A stretch of DNA of 64,000 bases from Paramesorhizobium deserti (GTDB taxonomy: Bacteria > Pseudomonadota > Alphaproteobacteria > Rhizobiales > Rhizobiaceae). The stretch spans positions 1 through 64,000 of the forward strand of contig NZ_LNTU01000041.1 of NCBI RefSeq assembly GCF_001558695.1. Reading direction: 5' to 3'. The translations under genes were made by a program, and so were the position numbers. Of the stretch, positions 52,007-61,158 are shown piece after piece; the stretch's first letter is position 1; the number at the start of each line of letters is the position of its first letter. The notes beneath the pieces are model-generated. The model was not told where the DNA came from. It saw only the letters and a list, made by a program, of their open reading frames with translations, and ran no database searches.

Positions 52007-53734
52007 GTGAAAAAGCTGATCAATGATCCGCGTGCGGCCGTTCGCGAAATGCTGGAAGGTCTCGCCGACGTTTCCCCGCATCTGGCATTGCTTGCCGACG
52101 AGAATGTCATTCTGCGCGGCGATCTGCCAGAGCCGGCAGACCGCAAGGTTGCTGTCATTTCCGGGGGTGGCAGCGGACACGAACCGGCTCATGCCGGTTA
52201 TGTGGGTGAGGGAATGCTGACAGCCGCGGTTGCCGGCGACGTTTTCACATCACCGAGCGTCGACGCGGTTCTCGCGGCCATCCTTGCCTCCGCCGGACCT
52301 GCCGGCGCGCTGTTGATCATCAAGAACTATACCGGTGACAGGCTGAATTTCTCGCTCGCCGCGGAGCTTGCCCGCAAAGAAGGAATCCCGACAGAAACGA
52401 TGATCGTCGCCGACGACGTGGCCCTGCGCGATATCGTGGCGCGCGACCGCCGGCGCGGCATTGCCGGTACTGTTCTCGTCCACAAGATCGCCGGTGCCGC
52501 TGCCGAGAAGGGCTTGCCTCTCGCCGACGTTGCGCGGTTGGCGCGTTCGGCAGCCAGCGAGGTTGCGACGATGGGTATCGGGCTGGGTGCCTGCACCGTG
52601 CCTACCGCCGGAAAGCCGAGCTTCGAACTAGGCGAGAACGAGATCGAGTTCGGTCTTGGCATTCATGGCGAAAAGGGCGTGCGGCGCAGTCACATTCAGA
52701 GCGCGGACAAGATCGTAGACCAGATTGTTGACACGCTGCTTACCGATATGGGTCCGTTCGGGACGCGAAGTGTGGCTCTTTTTGTCAACGGGCTTGGCGC
52801 AACGCCGCCCATGGAGCTTTCCATAGTTGCGCGTCAGGCGCTTTCGGTCTTGCGGGCGCGTGGATGCCGGGTGGCAAAGGCATGGGTCGGCAATTTCATG
52901 ACCGCGCTCGAAATGCCGGGGTGTTCCCTGTCGCTTCTTCCCCTCGATGAAGAACGGATTTCTCTTCTCGATGCACCGTCCAGGGCGGCGGCCTGGCCTG
53001 GACCGGGTGATATTGCCGAACGCCGCAACAATGTGATGTCGGCGCACCCGGCTGCCGATGCAACGCCGGAGACGTCTGCTCCCGGGCCGGTTTCCACGCA
53101 GCTCAAGACAGTCGTTGACGCGGTGGCCGATGCACTTGAACAGGCGGAGAGCCATCTGACCGAGTTGGACAGTCTTGCTGGCGATGGTGATCTCGGTGCC
53201 AGCATGGAACGAGGCGCCCAGGCATTGCGGGCGCTGCCGTCTTCCGCTTTCTCGACGCCAGAGACGCTCTTCGTCGCCATGGCCAATACGCTTCGGCGCA
53301 CCATCGCCGGCAGCTCCGGTCCTTTTTATGCCACGGCGCTAGTGCGGGCGGCCCGGCGTCTTTCTGGCATCTCCATGCCGGATACCGCGCAATGGGGAGC
53401 GGCCTTCGCCGATGCGGTCCATTCCGTTTCCGAGATCGGTGGCGCGAAACCGGGTGACCGGACGATGTTTGACGCCTTGTCCGCCGCGCTCGATGGATGG
53501 CGGCAGGCACAGGAGGCGGGCGAGACAGGTGAACGCTCCTGGCAGCATGCGGCCGCGAGCGCCCGTGAAGCTGCAAAGGCCACCGCCAACATGAAGCCGC
53601 GCCTTGGCCGCGCAAGTTATCTCGGGGACCGCGCGGTCGGCACGCCCGATGGCGGTGCAGTAGCGGTCGCGATCTGGATGGAGGCCATAGCCGAAGTCTT
53701 GAGAGCTTCGGCTATCCAACGCGCATCTGCCTGA
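52007..53734 (+). CDS. Dihydroxyacetone-kinase family protein (DhaK-DhaL fusion)
   Basis: 575 residues from ATG 52007 with GGGAGGAA upstream. The DhaK domain (1-330) has GGGSGHEPAHAGYVG and the substrate-binding histidine His220 in GLGIHGEKG; the DhaL nucleotide domain (about 370-570) has LDSLAGDGDLGASMERGAQ with the Mg-binding aspartates. ATP-dependent kinases of this form phosphorylate dihydroxyacetone, glyceraldehyde or erythrulose. The substrate here is more likely a four- or five-carbon ketose from the pathway fed by the adjacent transporters (inference). Confidence 0.9.
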   Translation: MKKLINDPRAAVREMLEGLADVSPHLALLADENVILRGDLPEPADRKVAVISGGGSGHEPAHAGYVGEGMLTAAVAGDVFTSPSVDAVLAAILASAGPAGALLIIKNYTGDRLNFSLAAELARKEGIPTETMIVADDVALRDIVARDRRRGIAGTVLVHKIAGAAAEKGLPLADVARLARSAASEVATMGIGLGACTVPTAGKPSFELGENEIEFGLGIHGEKGVRRSHIQSADKIVDQIVDTLLTDMGPFGTRSVALFVNGLGATPPMELSIVARQALSVLRARGCRVAKAWVGNFMTALEMPGCSLSLLPLDEERISLLDAPSRAAAWPGPGDIAERRNNVMSAHPAADATPETSAPGPVSTQLKTVVDAVADALEQAESHLTELDSLAGDGDLGASMERGAQALRALPSSAFSTPETLFVAMANTLRRTIAGSSGPFYATALVRAARRLSGISMPDTAQWGAAFADAVHSVSEIGGAKPGDRTMFDALSAALDGWRQAQEAGETGERSWQHAAASAREAAKATANMKPRLGRASYLGDRAVGTPDGGAVAVAIWMEAIAEVLRASAIQRASA

Positions 53735-53861
53735 AATCACGCCCGTCTGAAAATCAGAAGCTTTCAGGTCACGAGCCGGACGCCAGTACCGGAGGAGATA
53801 GGCGCCAGGAAAACTGTGTTCGCGGGCCAGTGGGAGCCCGCTTCAAAGGGAGGAAAAATCT

Positions 53862-54881
53862 ATGAAATCCATCTTGCTGGCGTTTGTCGCCTCGGCAGCC
53901 ATGCTCATCGCCGGAACGGCGTCCGCGCAGGAATATACAATCAAATATTGCTTTGCCGATGTCGACCAGCCGGGGGAAAATGCCGCAGCCGCCCATGCCT
54001 ATGTCTTCAAGGATGCACTGGAGCGTCTGAGCGGTGGGCGCATGAAGGTCGATCTCTTCCCCAACGGCCAGCTTGGCGACGCCAAATCGATGGCGCAGCA
54101 GATCCGCCGAGGTACGATCGGCGTGGCAAGCTTTTCGTCGGGTGTTTTCGCCTCGCTCTATTATCCCAAGCTTGGCGTTCTTGATTTGCCGTTTCTCTAT
54201 AGCACTCGTGCGCAGATGGTGGACACGCTTTCGACCGACAACGACTATATGAGAAAATTGGTCGACGACATCGCGGCGGAGACCGGCGTACGGATCCTTG
54301 GCTTCGAACCCTACGGTTTCCGCAATTTCACAACCGCATCCAGGGAGATTCGGGAACCGGCCGATCTCGCGGGGCTGAAGATGCGCACGCAGGAGATCGT
54401 GCCGCACCAGGAGATGATGCGGGCTCTCGGTGCGACACCGACGCCCATCCCGTTCATGGAGCTTTATTCGAGCCTGCAGACCGGCGTCGTCGATGGCGAG
54501 GAAAATCCGCTCGCGACAATCCTGCAGCAGAAGTTCTACCAGGTGCAAAAACATCTGACCCTGTCAGGGCATCTCATGACCATAGCGGGCATTTTCGTCA
54601 ACGAGAAATGGTACCAGTCGCTTCCAGATGACCTGAAAACGGCCGTGGTGGCAGCCAACAAGGAAGCCTCGCTCGCCTATGCGGGCATCGGCGCCGTGCA
54701 GGATGTGCTCGCCCTTAAGGCATTGCAGGAAAATGGCATGCAGGCTTATGCGCCGACCGCCGAACAGATGGCGAAATTTCGGGACGCGACAACAGGCACC
54801 GTGCGCGGCTGGGCCGAGAAGGAGTACGGCAAGGAATTCGTCGGTGGGTTCTTCAGCCATGTGGAAACAGCGTCCAAATAA
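53862..54881 (+). CDS. dctP: TRAP transporter binding protein DctP
   Basis: 339 residues; signal LLAFVASAAMLIAGTASAQ; AAHAYVFKDALERLSGGRMKVDLFPNGQLGDAKSM and the carboxylate-binding arginine segment FRNFTTASREIREPADLAGLKMR with PIPFMELYSSLQTGVVDGEENP are the DctP core. GGGAGGAAA precedes the start. Together with DctQ and DctM it should import an organic or sugar acid. Confidence 0.93.
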   Translation: MKSILLAFVASAAMLIAGTASAQEYTIKYCFADVDQPGENAAAAHAYVFKDALERLSGGRMKVDLFPNGQLGDAKSMAQQIRRGTIGVASFSSGVFASLYYPKLGVLDLPFLYSTRAQMVDTLSTDNDYMRKLVDDIAAETGVRILGFEPYGFRNFTTASREIREPADLAGLKMRTQEIVPHQEMMRALGATPTPIPFMELYSSLQTGVVDGEENPLATILQQKFYQVQKHLTLSGHLMTIAGIFVNEKWYQSLPDDLKTAVVAANKEASLAYAGIGAVQDVLALKALQENGMQAYAPTAEQMAKFRDATTGTVRGWAEKEYGKEFVGGFFSHVETASK

Positions 54882-54941
54882 GGGCGCTTTCGTCGATGCC
54901 GGCGTGCCGATGGCGCGCCGGGTCCTTCCACGGGGGATGAG

Positions 54942-55457
54942 ATGACCAGGTTTCTTTCCGTCTGCCGCTTTGCCGACAAACTGTTCTTCTGGCTCAACGC
55001 CATTATCGTAGGCGCGATTCTCGCGGCAATGTCCGTCCTCGTCTTTTATGGAATCGTGGCGCGCTATGTGCTCGATGCGCCACCATTTTGGGGCGAGGAG
55101 ACGGCGCGCTTCATGATGTTCTTTCTCGTGCTGACGGGAAGCGCCCTCGCCATACGGCTTTACCAGCATCCGCGGCTTACCATGTTTGCCGATATGCTGC
55201 CCGTTCGCGGCGGCAAATGGCTCTCTGTCATAAGCGATGCGGTGGTCCTGGGAACGCTCATCGTTCTCCTTGTTCAAGGTATCCAGCTTGCCATCGAGGA
55301 AGGGATCATGCGTACGCCCGCGCTGCGCATCTCCTATTTCTGGATCTATCTCGCCTATCCCGTTGGTGCGGGGCTGGGGCTCCTGCAACTGATCGGAGCG
55401 CATCTTGCACCGAAGCTTGCCGAAGAGATCAATGATGGCGGGGAGGGCACCCATTGA
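54942..55457 (+). CDS. dctQ: TRAP transporter small permease DctQ
   Basis: 171 residues, four hydrophobic helices; LVFYGIVARYVLDAPPFWGEETARFMMFFLVLTGSA is the conserved core. The stop overlaps the dctM start (ATGA at 55455-55458 region). Confidence 0.92.
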   Translation: MTRFLSVCRFADKLFFWLNAIIVGAILAAMSVLVFYGIVARYVLDAPPFWGEETARFMMFFLVLTGSALAIRLYQHPRLTMFADMLPVRGGKWLSVISDAVVLGTLIVLLVQGIQLAIEEGIMRTPALRISYFWIYLAYPVGAGLGLLQLIGAHLAPKLAEEINDGGEGTH

Positions 55458-55695
55458 TGGTTTCGCCACTTGCTCTTCTGCTCGTCACGTTCTTTGCCAT
55501 GATGGTGGCCGGCGTACCGCTTTCTTTCGCAATGCTGGCAAGCACCATAGCACCTACGGAAGGGATGAGCCTCGGCAAGTGAGACGCCGGTGCGCGCAGC
55601 TTTTCGCTGCAAGCGCGCACCGCTTGAGGCGGCCATGGCCAGTCAGAATTTCTCTAGAATGCGAATGCTCACAACCCATTCCGGAGAGACCGACC

Positions 55696-56958
55696 ATGAC
55701 CATTTCCAACACTATACCCGCTGATGCCGTACTGGTAGCGATCGACATCGCCAAGGTGCGCAATGAAGTTCTGATCGAAGTACCTGGTGACAAGCGCCGT
55801 CGTCGGCTGCAGGTCCTTAACAATCGCGCGGAACACGATCGGCTGATTGAGATTCTCCAATCGTATGGTCGACCGATCGTTTGCGGTTTCGAAGCAACTG
55901 GTAATTATCACCGACCCATCGCATGGCGGCTGGCTGAAGCGGTCTTCGAGGTGCGGCTGGTGTCATCATTGGCTCTGGCTCGAACCAGGGAGGCTTTGCA
56001 TAACGGCTGGGACAAGAACGATCCCAAGGATGCGCAGGTGATCTTGCATATGCTTAGGATCCAGGCGACGCAGGCCTATCATGATCCGCTGCGTGCCGGC
56101 ATCAACGACGTACAGGAACTGTCGAAGACGCATGAAGCGATCGCCAAGGCCAAGACCGAGATCCAGCATCGTATCCTGACGCATTACCTGCCGCTGTATT
56201 TTCCCGAGATCGAGCGCATCAGGGGAAACAGCCGTAGCGATTGGTTTTTCGCGTTTCTCGATGCCTTTCCAACACCGGCCAGCATCACGGCGCTGACGAA
56301 GGAAGAGTTCGTAACAGCAGCCTGGGATGTCGTCGGTCGCAAGGTCAGCAAGACACAGATTCTTATGGATATTTACGAGATGGCGCGTACATCGATCGGA
56401 CTGCCGCTACCGCTTGATGCCCCTGCCATTCGCATGTTCCGGATGGTTGTTGCCGAAGCACGCAGCCTGATCCGGCAGCGCAATGAGATCGAGGCCCAGG
56501 CCGATGAGTTGCTGCGGCACAGTCACGACTATCAACTCCTACGGCAGATCCCGGGCATCGGGCCAATCAATGCGCTGACGATCATTGCCGAAGCCGGAGA
56601 TCTTCGTCGCTTTCACCATCACCGCCAGTTTCTCAAGTTCTGTGGACTGGACCTGTCGACACAGCAGTCTGGCCAATACCGCGGTCAGACCCGGCTTTCA
56701 AAGTTCGGCAATGCTCGGCTGCGGCGCACCCTGTGGATCGCCGGGCAAGTTGCTGTCCGCCAGCGAGAGAACGGCTTCCGGCACAAATTCGAACGCTACA
56801 TAGCAAGAGATCGCGACAATCCAGATCTGCGCCGTAAGGCAATGACCGCAATTACCGCCAAGATGGCCCGTGTCGTGCACGCGGTCATCAAAGGTGGTTC
56901 AGACTACCGGCCCTTTGTCGAAGGGCGGGTGCCAGGTGGAAGAACCACTGTCAGCTAG
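55696..56958 (+). CDS. IS110-family DEDD transposase/recombinase
   Basis: 420 residues from ATG 55696 (CGGAGAGA upstream); the open frame extends upstream without coding character. The RuvC-like DEDD domain has VAIDIAKVRNE (Asp), CGFEATGNYH (Glu) and NDPKDAQVI (Asp). The Transposase_20 domain has LLRQIPGIGPINALTIIAEAGD and the catalytic serine region CGLDLSTQQSGQYRG. IS110 enzymes are guided by an element-encoded bridge RNA. Confidence 0.92.
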   Translation: MTISNTIPADAVLVAIDIAKVRNEVLIEVPGDKRRRRLQVLNNRAEHDRLIEILQSYGRPIVCGFEATGNYHRPIAWRLAEAVFEVRLVSSLALARTREALHNGWDKNDPKDAQVILHMLRIQATQAYHDPLRAGINDVQELSKTHEAIAKAKTEIQHRILTHYLPLYFPEIERIRGNSRSDWFFAFLDAFPTPASITALTKEEFVTAAWDVVGRKVSKTQILMDIYEMARTSIGLPLPLDAPAIRMFRMVVAEARSLIRQRNEIEAQADELLRHSHDYQLLRQIPGIGPINALTIIAEAGDLRRFHHHRQFLKFCGLDLSTQQSGQYRGQTRLSKFGNARLRRTLWIAGQVAVRQRENGFRHKFERYIARDRDNPDLRRKAMTAITAKMARVVHAVIKGGSDYRPFVEGRVPGGRTTVS

Positions 56959-57210
56959 AGCCGTGAGGGCATCGCAAACGATGACCCTGTAGATAATGCT
57001 CGGGTCTTCCGCCTGGATCAGAAGCTCGTGTTGAGGACGGTGAGGGCCACAATGATGGACCCTGTGTTTGCTATGGACGAGACCTTTTCCCTTGCTCGTG
57101 GAAGCCGCCTGGTTCGGCCATGCATCTTGACGAGCGCCATGCAGCGAGAGCATGCTGGCGGACAGAGACGTTTTGACCCTCTGCCTCATTTCCTTCCGCT
57201 CTTAGGACGT
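56959..57210 (+). ncRNA. Candidate bridge/seek RNA region of the IS110-type element
   Basis: The 252-base 3' non-coding end of the element has no frame. In the IS1111 subgroup, which the subterminal repeats suggest, the guide RNA is made from this side; in IS110 proper it is from the 5' side (55549-55695). I did not fold it, so the call rests on family knowledge and position. Confidence 0.35.
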
Positions 57211-58426
57211 TGTCTATTTCCTCTTTGTCGGGCAGCCGCTCTATCTCGTGGTGCAGCAGTTCTTCATCGGCATAGACAGCTTTACCCTGCTGGCCATTCC
57301 CTTTTTTATGCTCGCCGGCGATCTCATGGTCGTTTCTGGCACTGCGGAGAGGATGCTCAAATTCTCCAATGCGATCGTTGGCCGTTTTCGCGGCGGCGTG
57401 GGCTATGTGACGATTGTTTCCAGCATGCTGTTTGGCGGCTGCTCGGGTTCCGCCATTTCCGAGATCGCCGGTCTCGGGCGGATGCAGGTGCGCATGATGG
57501 AGAGCGGTGGTTTTGCTCGGCCCTTCGCTACGGCGCTCGCCGTTGCCGCTTCCATCAAGGGAGCCATCATTCCGCCCAGCATTCCGATGGTACTGGTCGG
57601 CGCGATCACTGGAACCTCGATCGGCGGGCTCCTGGTTGGTGGTGCGGTGCCCGGCGTTCTTGTCGCCGTCGCGATGGCGATCGTCGTCATTCTCACATCG
57701 CGCGGGATGCGCCCGGCACGGGACGAAAAATTATCGCCGCGTGCATTCGCCACCATTTGCCTGGAGTCGGTCCCTTTCCTGGCCATGCCCTTCATCATAC
57801 TGGGCGGCATATTGACGGGCCTCTTCACTCCGACGGAAGCATCGGCGGCCGCGGTCGCCTACGGCCTCCTGTTGCTCGTGGTGAGCAAGGGCAGTGCACT
57901 CGACTGGAAAAACCTCGTCCTGCTCTTCGTGCGCTCTGGCACACTCGCTGCCGTGGTTCTCTTGCTTTCTGGTGCATCCGCGGTCTTTTCCTGGGTGCTG
58001 GCGGCGGAGAAGGTGCCTGAGCTTATCGCCAGCCTCCTGTTCGGCATCACCGACAACAAATATGTGATCCTCCTGATCATCAACGTTTTCCTGCTCCTCT
58101 GGGGCATGGTCATGGACATGCTGCCGGCCATCTTTATCATCGTGCCTATGCTGATGCCGCTTGCGGTAAAGCTCGGCATAGACCCGGTGCATTTTGGCGT
58201 GGTCGTCGTCTTCAATCTGGTGATCGGCCTCATCACGCCGCCCTATGGAGCGGCCCTTTTCACCGGCTCGATCGTCACCCGTGTTCCACTGGAAAAGATC
58301 GTCCGCAGCATGTGGCCTTTCATGCTGGCGGCGATCGCGGTCTTGATGATCATCACCTATATTCCACAGACCGTGCTGTTGCTGCCGCGTCTGTTCGGAC
58401 TGAATTAAACTATGCGGGGAAAGAGT

Positions 58427-59872
58427 ATGGATAGCGATATTGCGCGCCCGATCACGAGCCTGCCGGCGTTAATCGTCAAGGAACTTGCGAGCCTGGTCGG
58501 CGGCCGCATTTCGGTTGCACCATCCGATCTCTATGTGCGTGGCAAGGGAGAGTGCTATCATCCCTCCTTTCCACCAGACATTATCTGCTTTCCCGAAACC
58601 ACAGAGGAGGTTTCCGCGGTCGCGAAACTGGCGCGGCGCGAAAGCATTCCGGTCGTACCGTTCGGGGCGGGAACTTCGCTTGAAGGGCACACGGCCGCCC
58701 TTCAAGGCGGTATCTGCATCGATCTCAGCCGCATGGGTCGGATCATTGAGGTCCGGCCGGAGGATATGGACGTCACTGTCGAGGCCGGCGTGACGCGCAA
58801 GCAGTTGAACAGTTATATCCGCGATACGGGCCTGTTCTTTCCCGTGGACCCCGGCGCCGACGCAACGATCGGCGGCATGGCAGCCACCCGCGCGTCTGGC
58901 ACCAATGCGGTGCGCTACGGCACGATGCGGGAGAATGTGCTGGCGCTTACCGTGGTCCTGCCTGATGGCTCCATCGTCAAGACCGCCAATCGCGCCCGCA
59001 AATCGTCGGCTGGATATGATCTCACCCGGCTTTTCATAGGATCGGAGGGGACGCTCGGGATCATCACCGAGATCACGCTCAAGCTCCACGGGATTCCCGA
59101 GGCCATCGTCTCGGCGGTCTGCAGCTTTCCCAATGCCGCTGCGGCGGTGAACGCAGCGATCGAGACGATCCAGAGTGGCATTCCGGTCGCCCGGATTGAA
59201 TTCATCGATCAGGTGGGTATGGATGCCGTCAATCGCTTCGCCGGGCTTGATTATCCTGTGGCGCCAGCGCTGTTCTTCGAATTCCATGGTTCCTGGACTG
59301 GCGTCGAGGAACAGGCGGAAAGAGCAGGCGAGATCGCCACCGCCAACGGCGGTGCGGCCTTTGCCTGGGCTTCGTCGCCGGAGGAGCGCAGCAAGCTCTG
59401 GCAGGCGCGTCACGATTTCCATTACGCCATCATGGCGCTGCGTCCAGGAGCAAAGATCTGGGGTACCGATGTCTGCGTGCCGATTTCCAGGCTGGTGGAC
59501 TGCATCGAATTCGCACGGACCGACGCCGCCGATGCTCCATTTCCGGTAAGCACACTCGGGCATGTCGGCGATGGCAATTTCCATATGAGCTACGTGATCG
59601 ATCCCGAAAACGCAGCGGAGCGGCAAAAGGCGGAAGAATTGGCTTCGCGGCTGGGTTTCCATGCGCTCTCGCTCGGTGGCACCTGCACCGGCGAACACGG
59701 CATCGACTATGGCAAAACAAAGTTCATGATGGCCGAACACGGCGCACCGGCCATTGCGCTGATGCGCCTCATCAAGTCTTCGATCGATCCGGACGGGCTA
59801 TTCAATCCGGGAAAGATTCTGCCTGGATTCAATCACTTTGATCGTGGCACCGAGTTCACCGATCGAGCGTGA
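58427..59872 (+). CDS. GlcD-type FAD-linked oxidase (glycolate/D-lactate dehydrogenase family)
   Basis: 481 residues from ATG 58427 (GGGGAAAG upstream; ATG 58412 is the alternative). The PCMH FAD-binding domain has VVPFGAGTSLEGHTAALQGG, FFPVDPGADATIGGMAATRASGTNAVRYGTM and FIGSEGTLGIITEITLKLHG; the FAD-oxidase C domain has LGHVGDGNFHMSYVIDP and CTGEHGIDYGK. It oxidises a 2-hydroxy acid, passing electrons to the membrane chain. As last gene of the kinase/TRAP operon it probably acts on a hydroxy-acid intermediate. Confidence 0.92.
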   Translation: MDSDIARPITSLPALIVKELASLVGGRISVAPSDLYVRGKGECYHPSFPPDIICFPETTEEVSAVAKLARRESIPVVPFGAGTSLEGHTAALQGGICIDLSRMGRIIEVRPEDMDVTVEAGVTRKQLNSYIRDTGLFFPVDPGADATIGGMAATRASGTNAVRYGTMRENVLALTVVLPDGSIVKTANRARKSSAGYDLTRLFIGSEGTLGIITEITLKLHGIPEAIVSAVCSFPNAAAAVNAAIETIQSGIPVARIEFIDQVGMDAVNRFAGLDYPVAPALFFEFHGSWTGVEEQAERAGEIATANGGAAFAWASSPEERSKLWQARHDFHYAIMALRPGAKIWGTDVCVPISRLVDCIEFARTDAADAPFPVSTLGHVGDGNFHMSYVIDPENAAERQKAEELASRLGFHALSLGGTCTGEHGIDYGKTKFMMAEHGAPAIALMRLIKSSIDPDGLFNPGKILPGFNHFDRGTEFTDRA

Positions 59873-59885
59873 CCTACCCGGTCGG

Positions 59886-60505
59886 CTATGAGAGCGTTTC
59901 GCAGTTCAGCCGCGAAGTAAGCGGCTCTTCGGCGCACCGGCCCGGCAAGACACCGGAAAACTGCAGAACATCGTTGATCCTGGACCATAGGTTAGCTCGG
60001 AGCACATGCGTGGATCCGCTCGTGCCGCGATAGCTTTTCTCTACCCCCAGATCATCCCATTCGATGGTCGCGCCCTTGTGTTGCCCGCTGCTGGTGATGA
60101 CGATCCGCGATCCCGGGGTTTCGCGGAGCTTGGGCAGCAGACGCCGAACTGGAGCTCGAACCCCTGCCGGGTGGTCTTCCACGTCGGAACCGTCACGCCG
60201 GCATTGTTAATCAGCGCGTCGATGCGCGGCGCCTTCGCGGCGAGTGCCGCCGCGCCGCGTATGCTTTCGATATCCGCCTGATCGAGTGGCAGGAAGGCGA
60301 GATCGGCGTGGGGGGCTTCCGCCCGAATGCTTGCCATGGCGGCCTCCGCCTTTGCCCTGTCGCGGCGGGCAAGCAGTACGCGCACGCCGCGTTTCGCCAA
60401 CACGCGTGCCGTCTCCAAGCCGATGCCGCTGTTCGCGCCGGTGACGAGGAAGCATTTGCCCGACTGCGGCGTGCAATCGGAGACGGAGGTACGCCTGTTC
60501 AGGAC
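59886..60505 (-). pseudogene. Short-chain dehydrogenase (retinol-dehydrogenase-like), degenerate
   Basis: CFLVTGANSGIGLETARVLAKRG (NAD(P) motif), DALINNAGV and RQGFELQFGV are in one frame; PGSRIVITSSGQHKGATIEWDDL continues in a second. The NHLGHF region between them is deleted, causing a frameshift near 60150. The catalytic Tyr-xxx-Lys part is lost at the 3' end and there is no start codon. Confidence 0.75.
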
Positions 60506-60822
60506 CCACTTAAGCGACGGAAAGCGCTGAGTGATAAACGTCAGCTTTGTTTGGTAGATGCCCGAAAGCCACCAGTCGGCAATCGGCCCCTAACGAACCG
60601 CTATACATCTCGAAAGGTCTCTCAACTCAATCTCGTTCGAGAGCGGGAATAAACACGTATGCTTCTATGTTGCAGTACGAAATAATTCACCACAGTCACC
60701 GATGAAAAATATCTCTAGTGAATCATAGGAGAGACGTGTTTGTTGCAACTAATGATTAAATCCTGCCCCCGCAACCAGTTCAAGCATAAATCATTAGAAA
60801 TTGACGTATAATCAGATGCTTA

Positions 60823-60840
60823 GGCCGCCTCACGGCGGCC
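60823..60840. terminator. GC-rich hairpin
   Basis: GGCCGCC-TCAC-GGCGGCC, perfect 7-bp arms, followed on the plus strand by GTTTGCATTT. It could be a weak terminator. Confidence 0.4.
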
Positions 60841-61014
60841 GTTTGCATTTGCCACGTAGCACACTATCTCGAACACCCTTTGCCCGGCACGGCAGCTTTG
60901 CGCCGCCAATGTCGACCATAGCGGTAATCTTTGCCGATGTTCGAAAGCTGACATCGTCGGTGAACACATCGGAAGTCGCGGTCTGTATTCGTAGCATCAT
61001 CCCGAAGGCCAAGT

Positions 61015-61040
61015 GCATCTCATGGATTTCCATGAGATGC
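61015..61040. promoter_or_regulatory. Perfect 26-bp inverted repeat upstream of the sensor gene
   Basis: Arms GCATCTCATGGA and TCCATGAGATGC match over all 12 bases with a 2-base TT centre, 119 bases before the MASE1-PAS start. It could be an operator for a dimeric regulator or a stem in the leader RNA; there is no T-tract. Confidence 0.5.
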
Positions 61041-61158
61041 GTCTGAGCGGCGGCGGGATTACGGTGAGGCGGTGCGTTCGCCAGACCAGATACCGAGAAC
61101 AAATGCTATATTGAGCGCTGATAGTCCCCAGGCTTCCCTATTCGGCAGGAGGAACCAA

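Larger units (their letters stand above)
55549..57210 (+). mobile_element. IS110-family (IS1111-like) insertion sequence
   Basis: About 1,660 bp, bounded by the two halves of dctM. Subterminal inverted repeats CGGAAGGGATGAG (55557-55569) and CTCATTTCCTTCCG (57185-57198) lie a few bases inside the ends, as in the IS1111 subgroup. There are no terminal repeats or clear target duplication. Non-coding ends measure about 147 bases (left) and 252 bases (right). Exact edges are uncertain by a few bases. Confidence 0.8.
55457..58408 (+). pseudogene. dctM: TRAP transporter large permease DctM, split by an IS110-type element
   Basis: The 5' part (55457 to about 55548) encodes VSPLALLLVTFFAMMVAGVPLSFAMLAST. 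The gene resumes at about 57211 (VYFLFVGQPLYLVVQQFF, GIDSFTLLAIPFFMLAGDLM) and continues in frame to 58408 with SSMLFGGCSGSAISEIAGLG and GLITPPYGAALFTGS. Removing the ~1.66 kb element restores a full ~426-residue TRAP permease (about 12 helices). A shortened product from GTG 57248 (386 residues) is conceivable but would miss the first helix. Transport by this TRAP system is therefore probably lost. Confidence 0.9.
60506..61158. other. Regulatory/intergenic region with two hairpins
   Basis: About 650 bases. 60650-60820 is distinctly AT-rich and gene-free. A minus-strand frame at 60830-61102 (90 codons) is unrecognised and spans the palindromic site, so I doubt it is a gene. Two perfect inverted repeats are listed separately. 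A plausible promoter for the sensor gene must lie before 61140. Confidence 0.5.

Noticed and set aside
54564-55469. 301-codon minus-strand frame over dctP/dctQ
   Set aside because: Antisense to two recognisable TRAP genes with no family features.
58469-59740. 423-codon minus-strand frame over the GlcD-type oxidase
   Set aside because: Shadow of a well-supported FAD oxidase gene.
60830-61102. 90-codon minus-strand frame as a gene
   Set aside because: No recognisable features, no ribosome site, and it spans a perfect palindrome that better explains the sequence.
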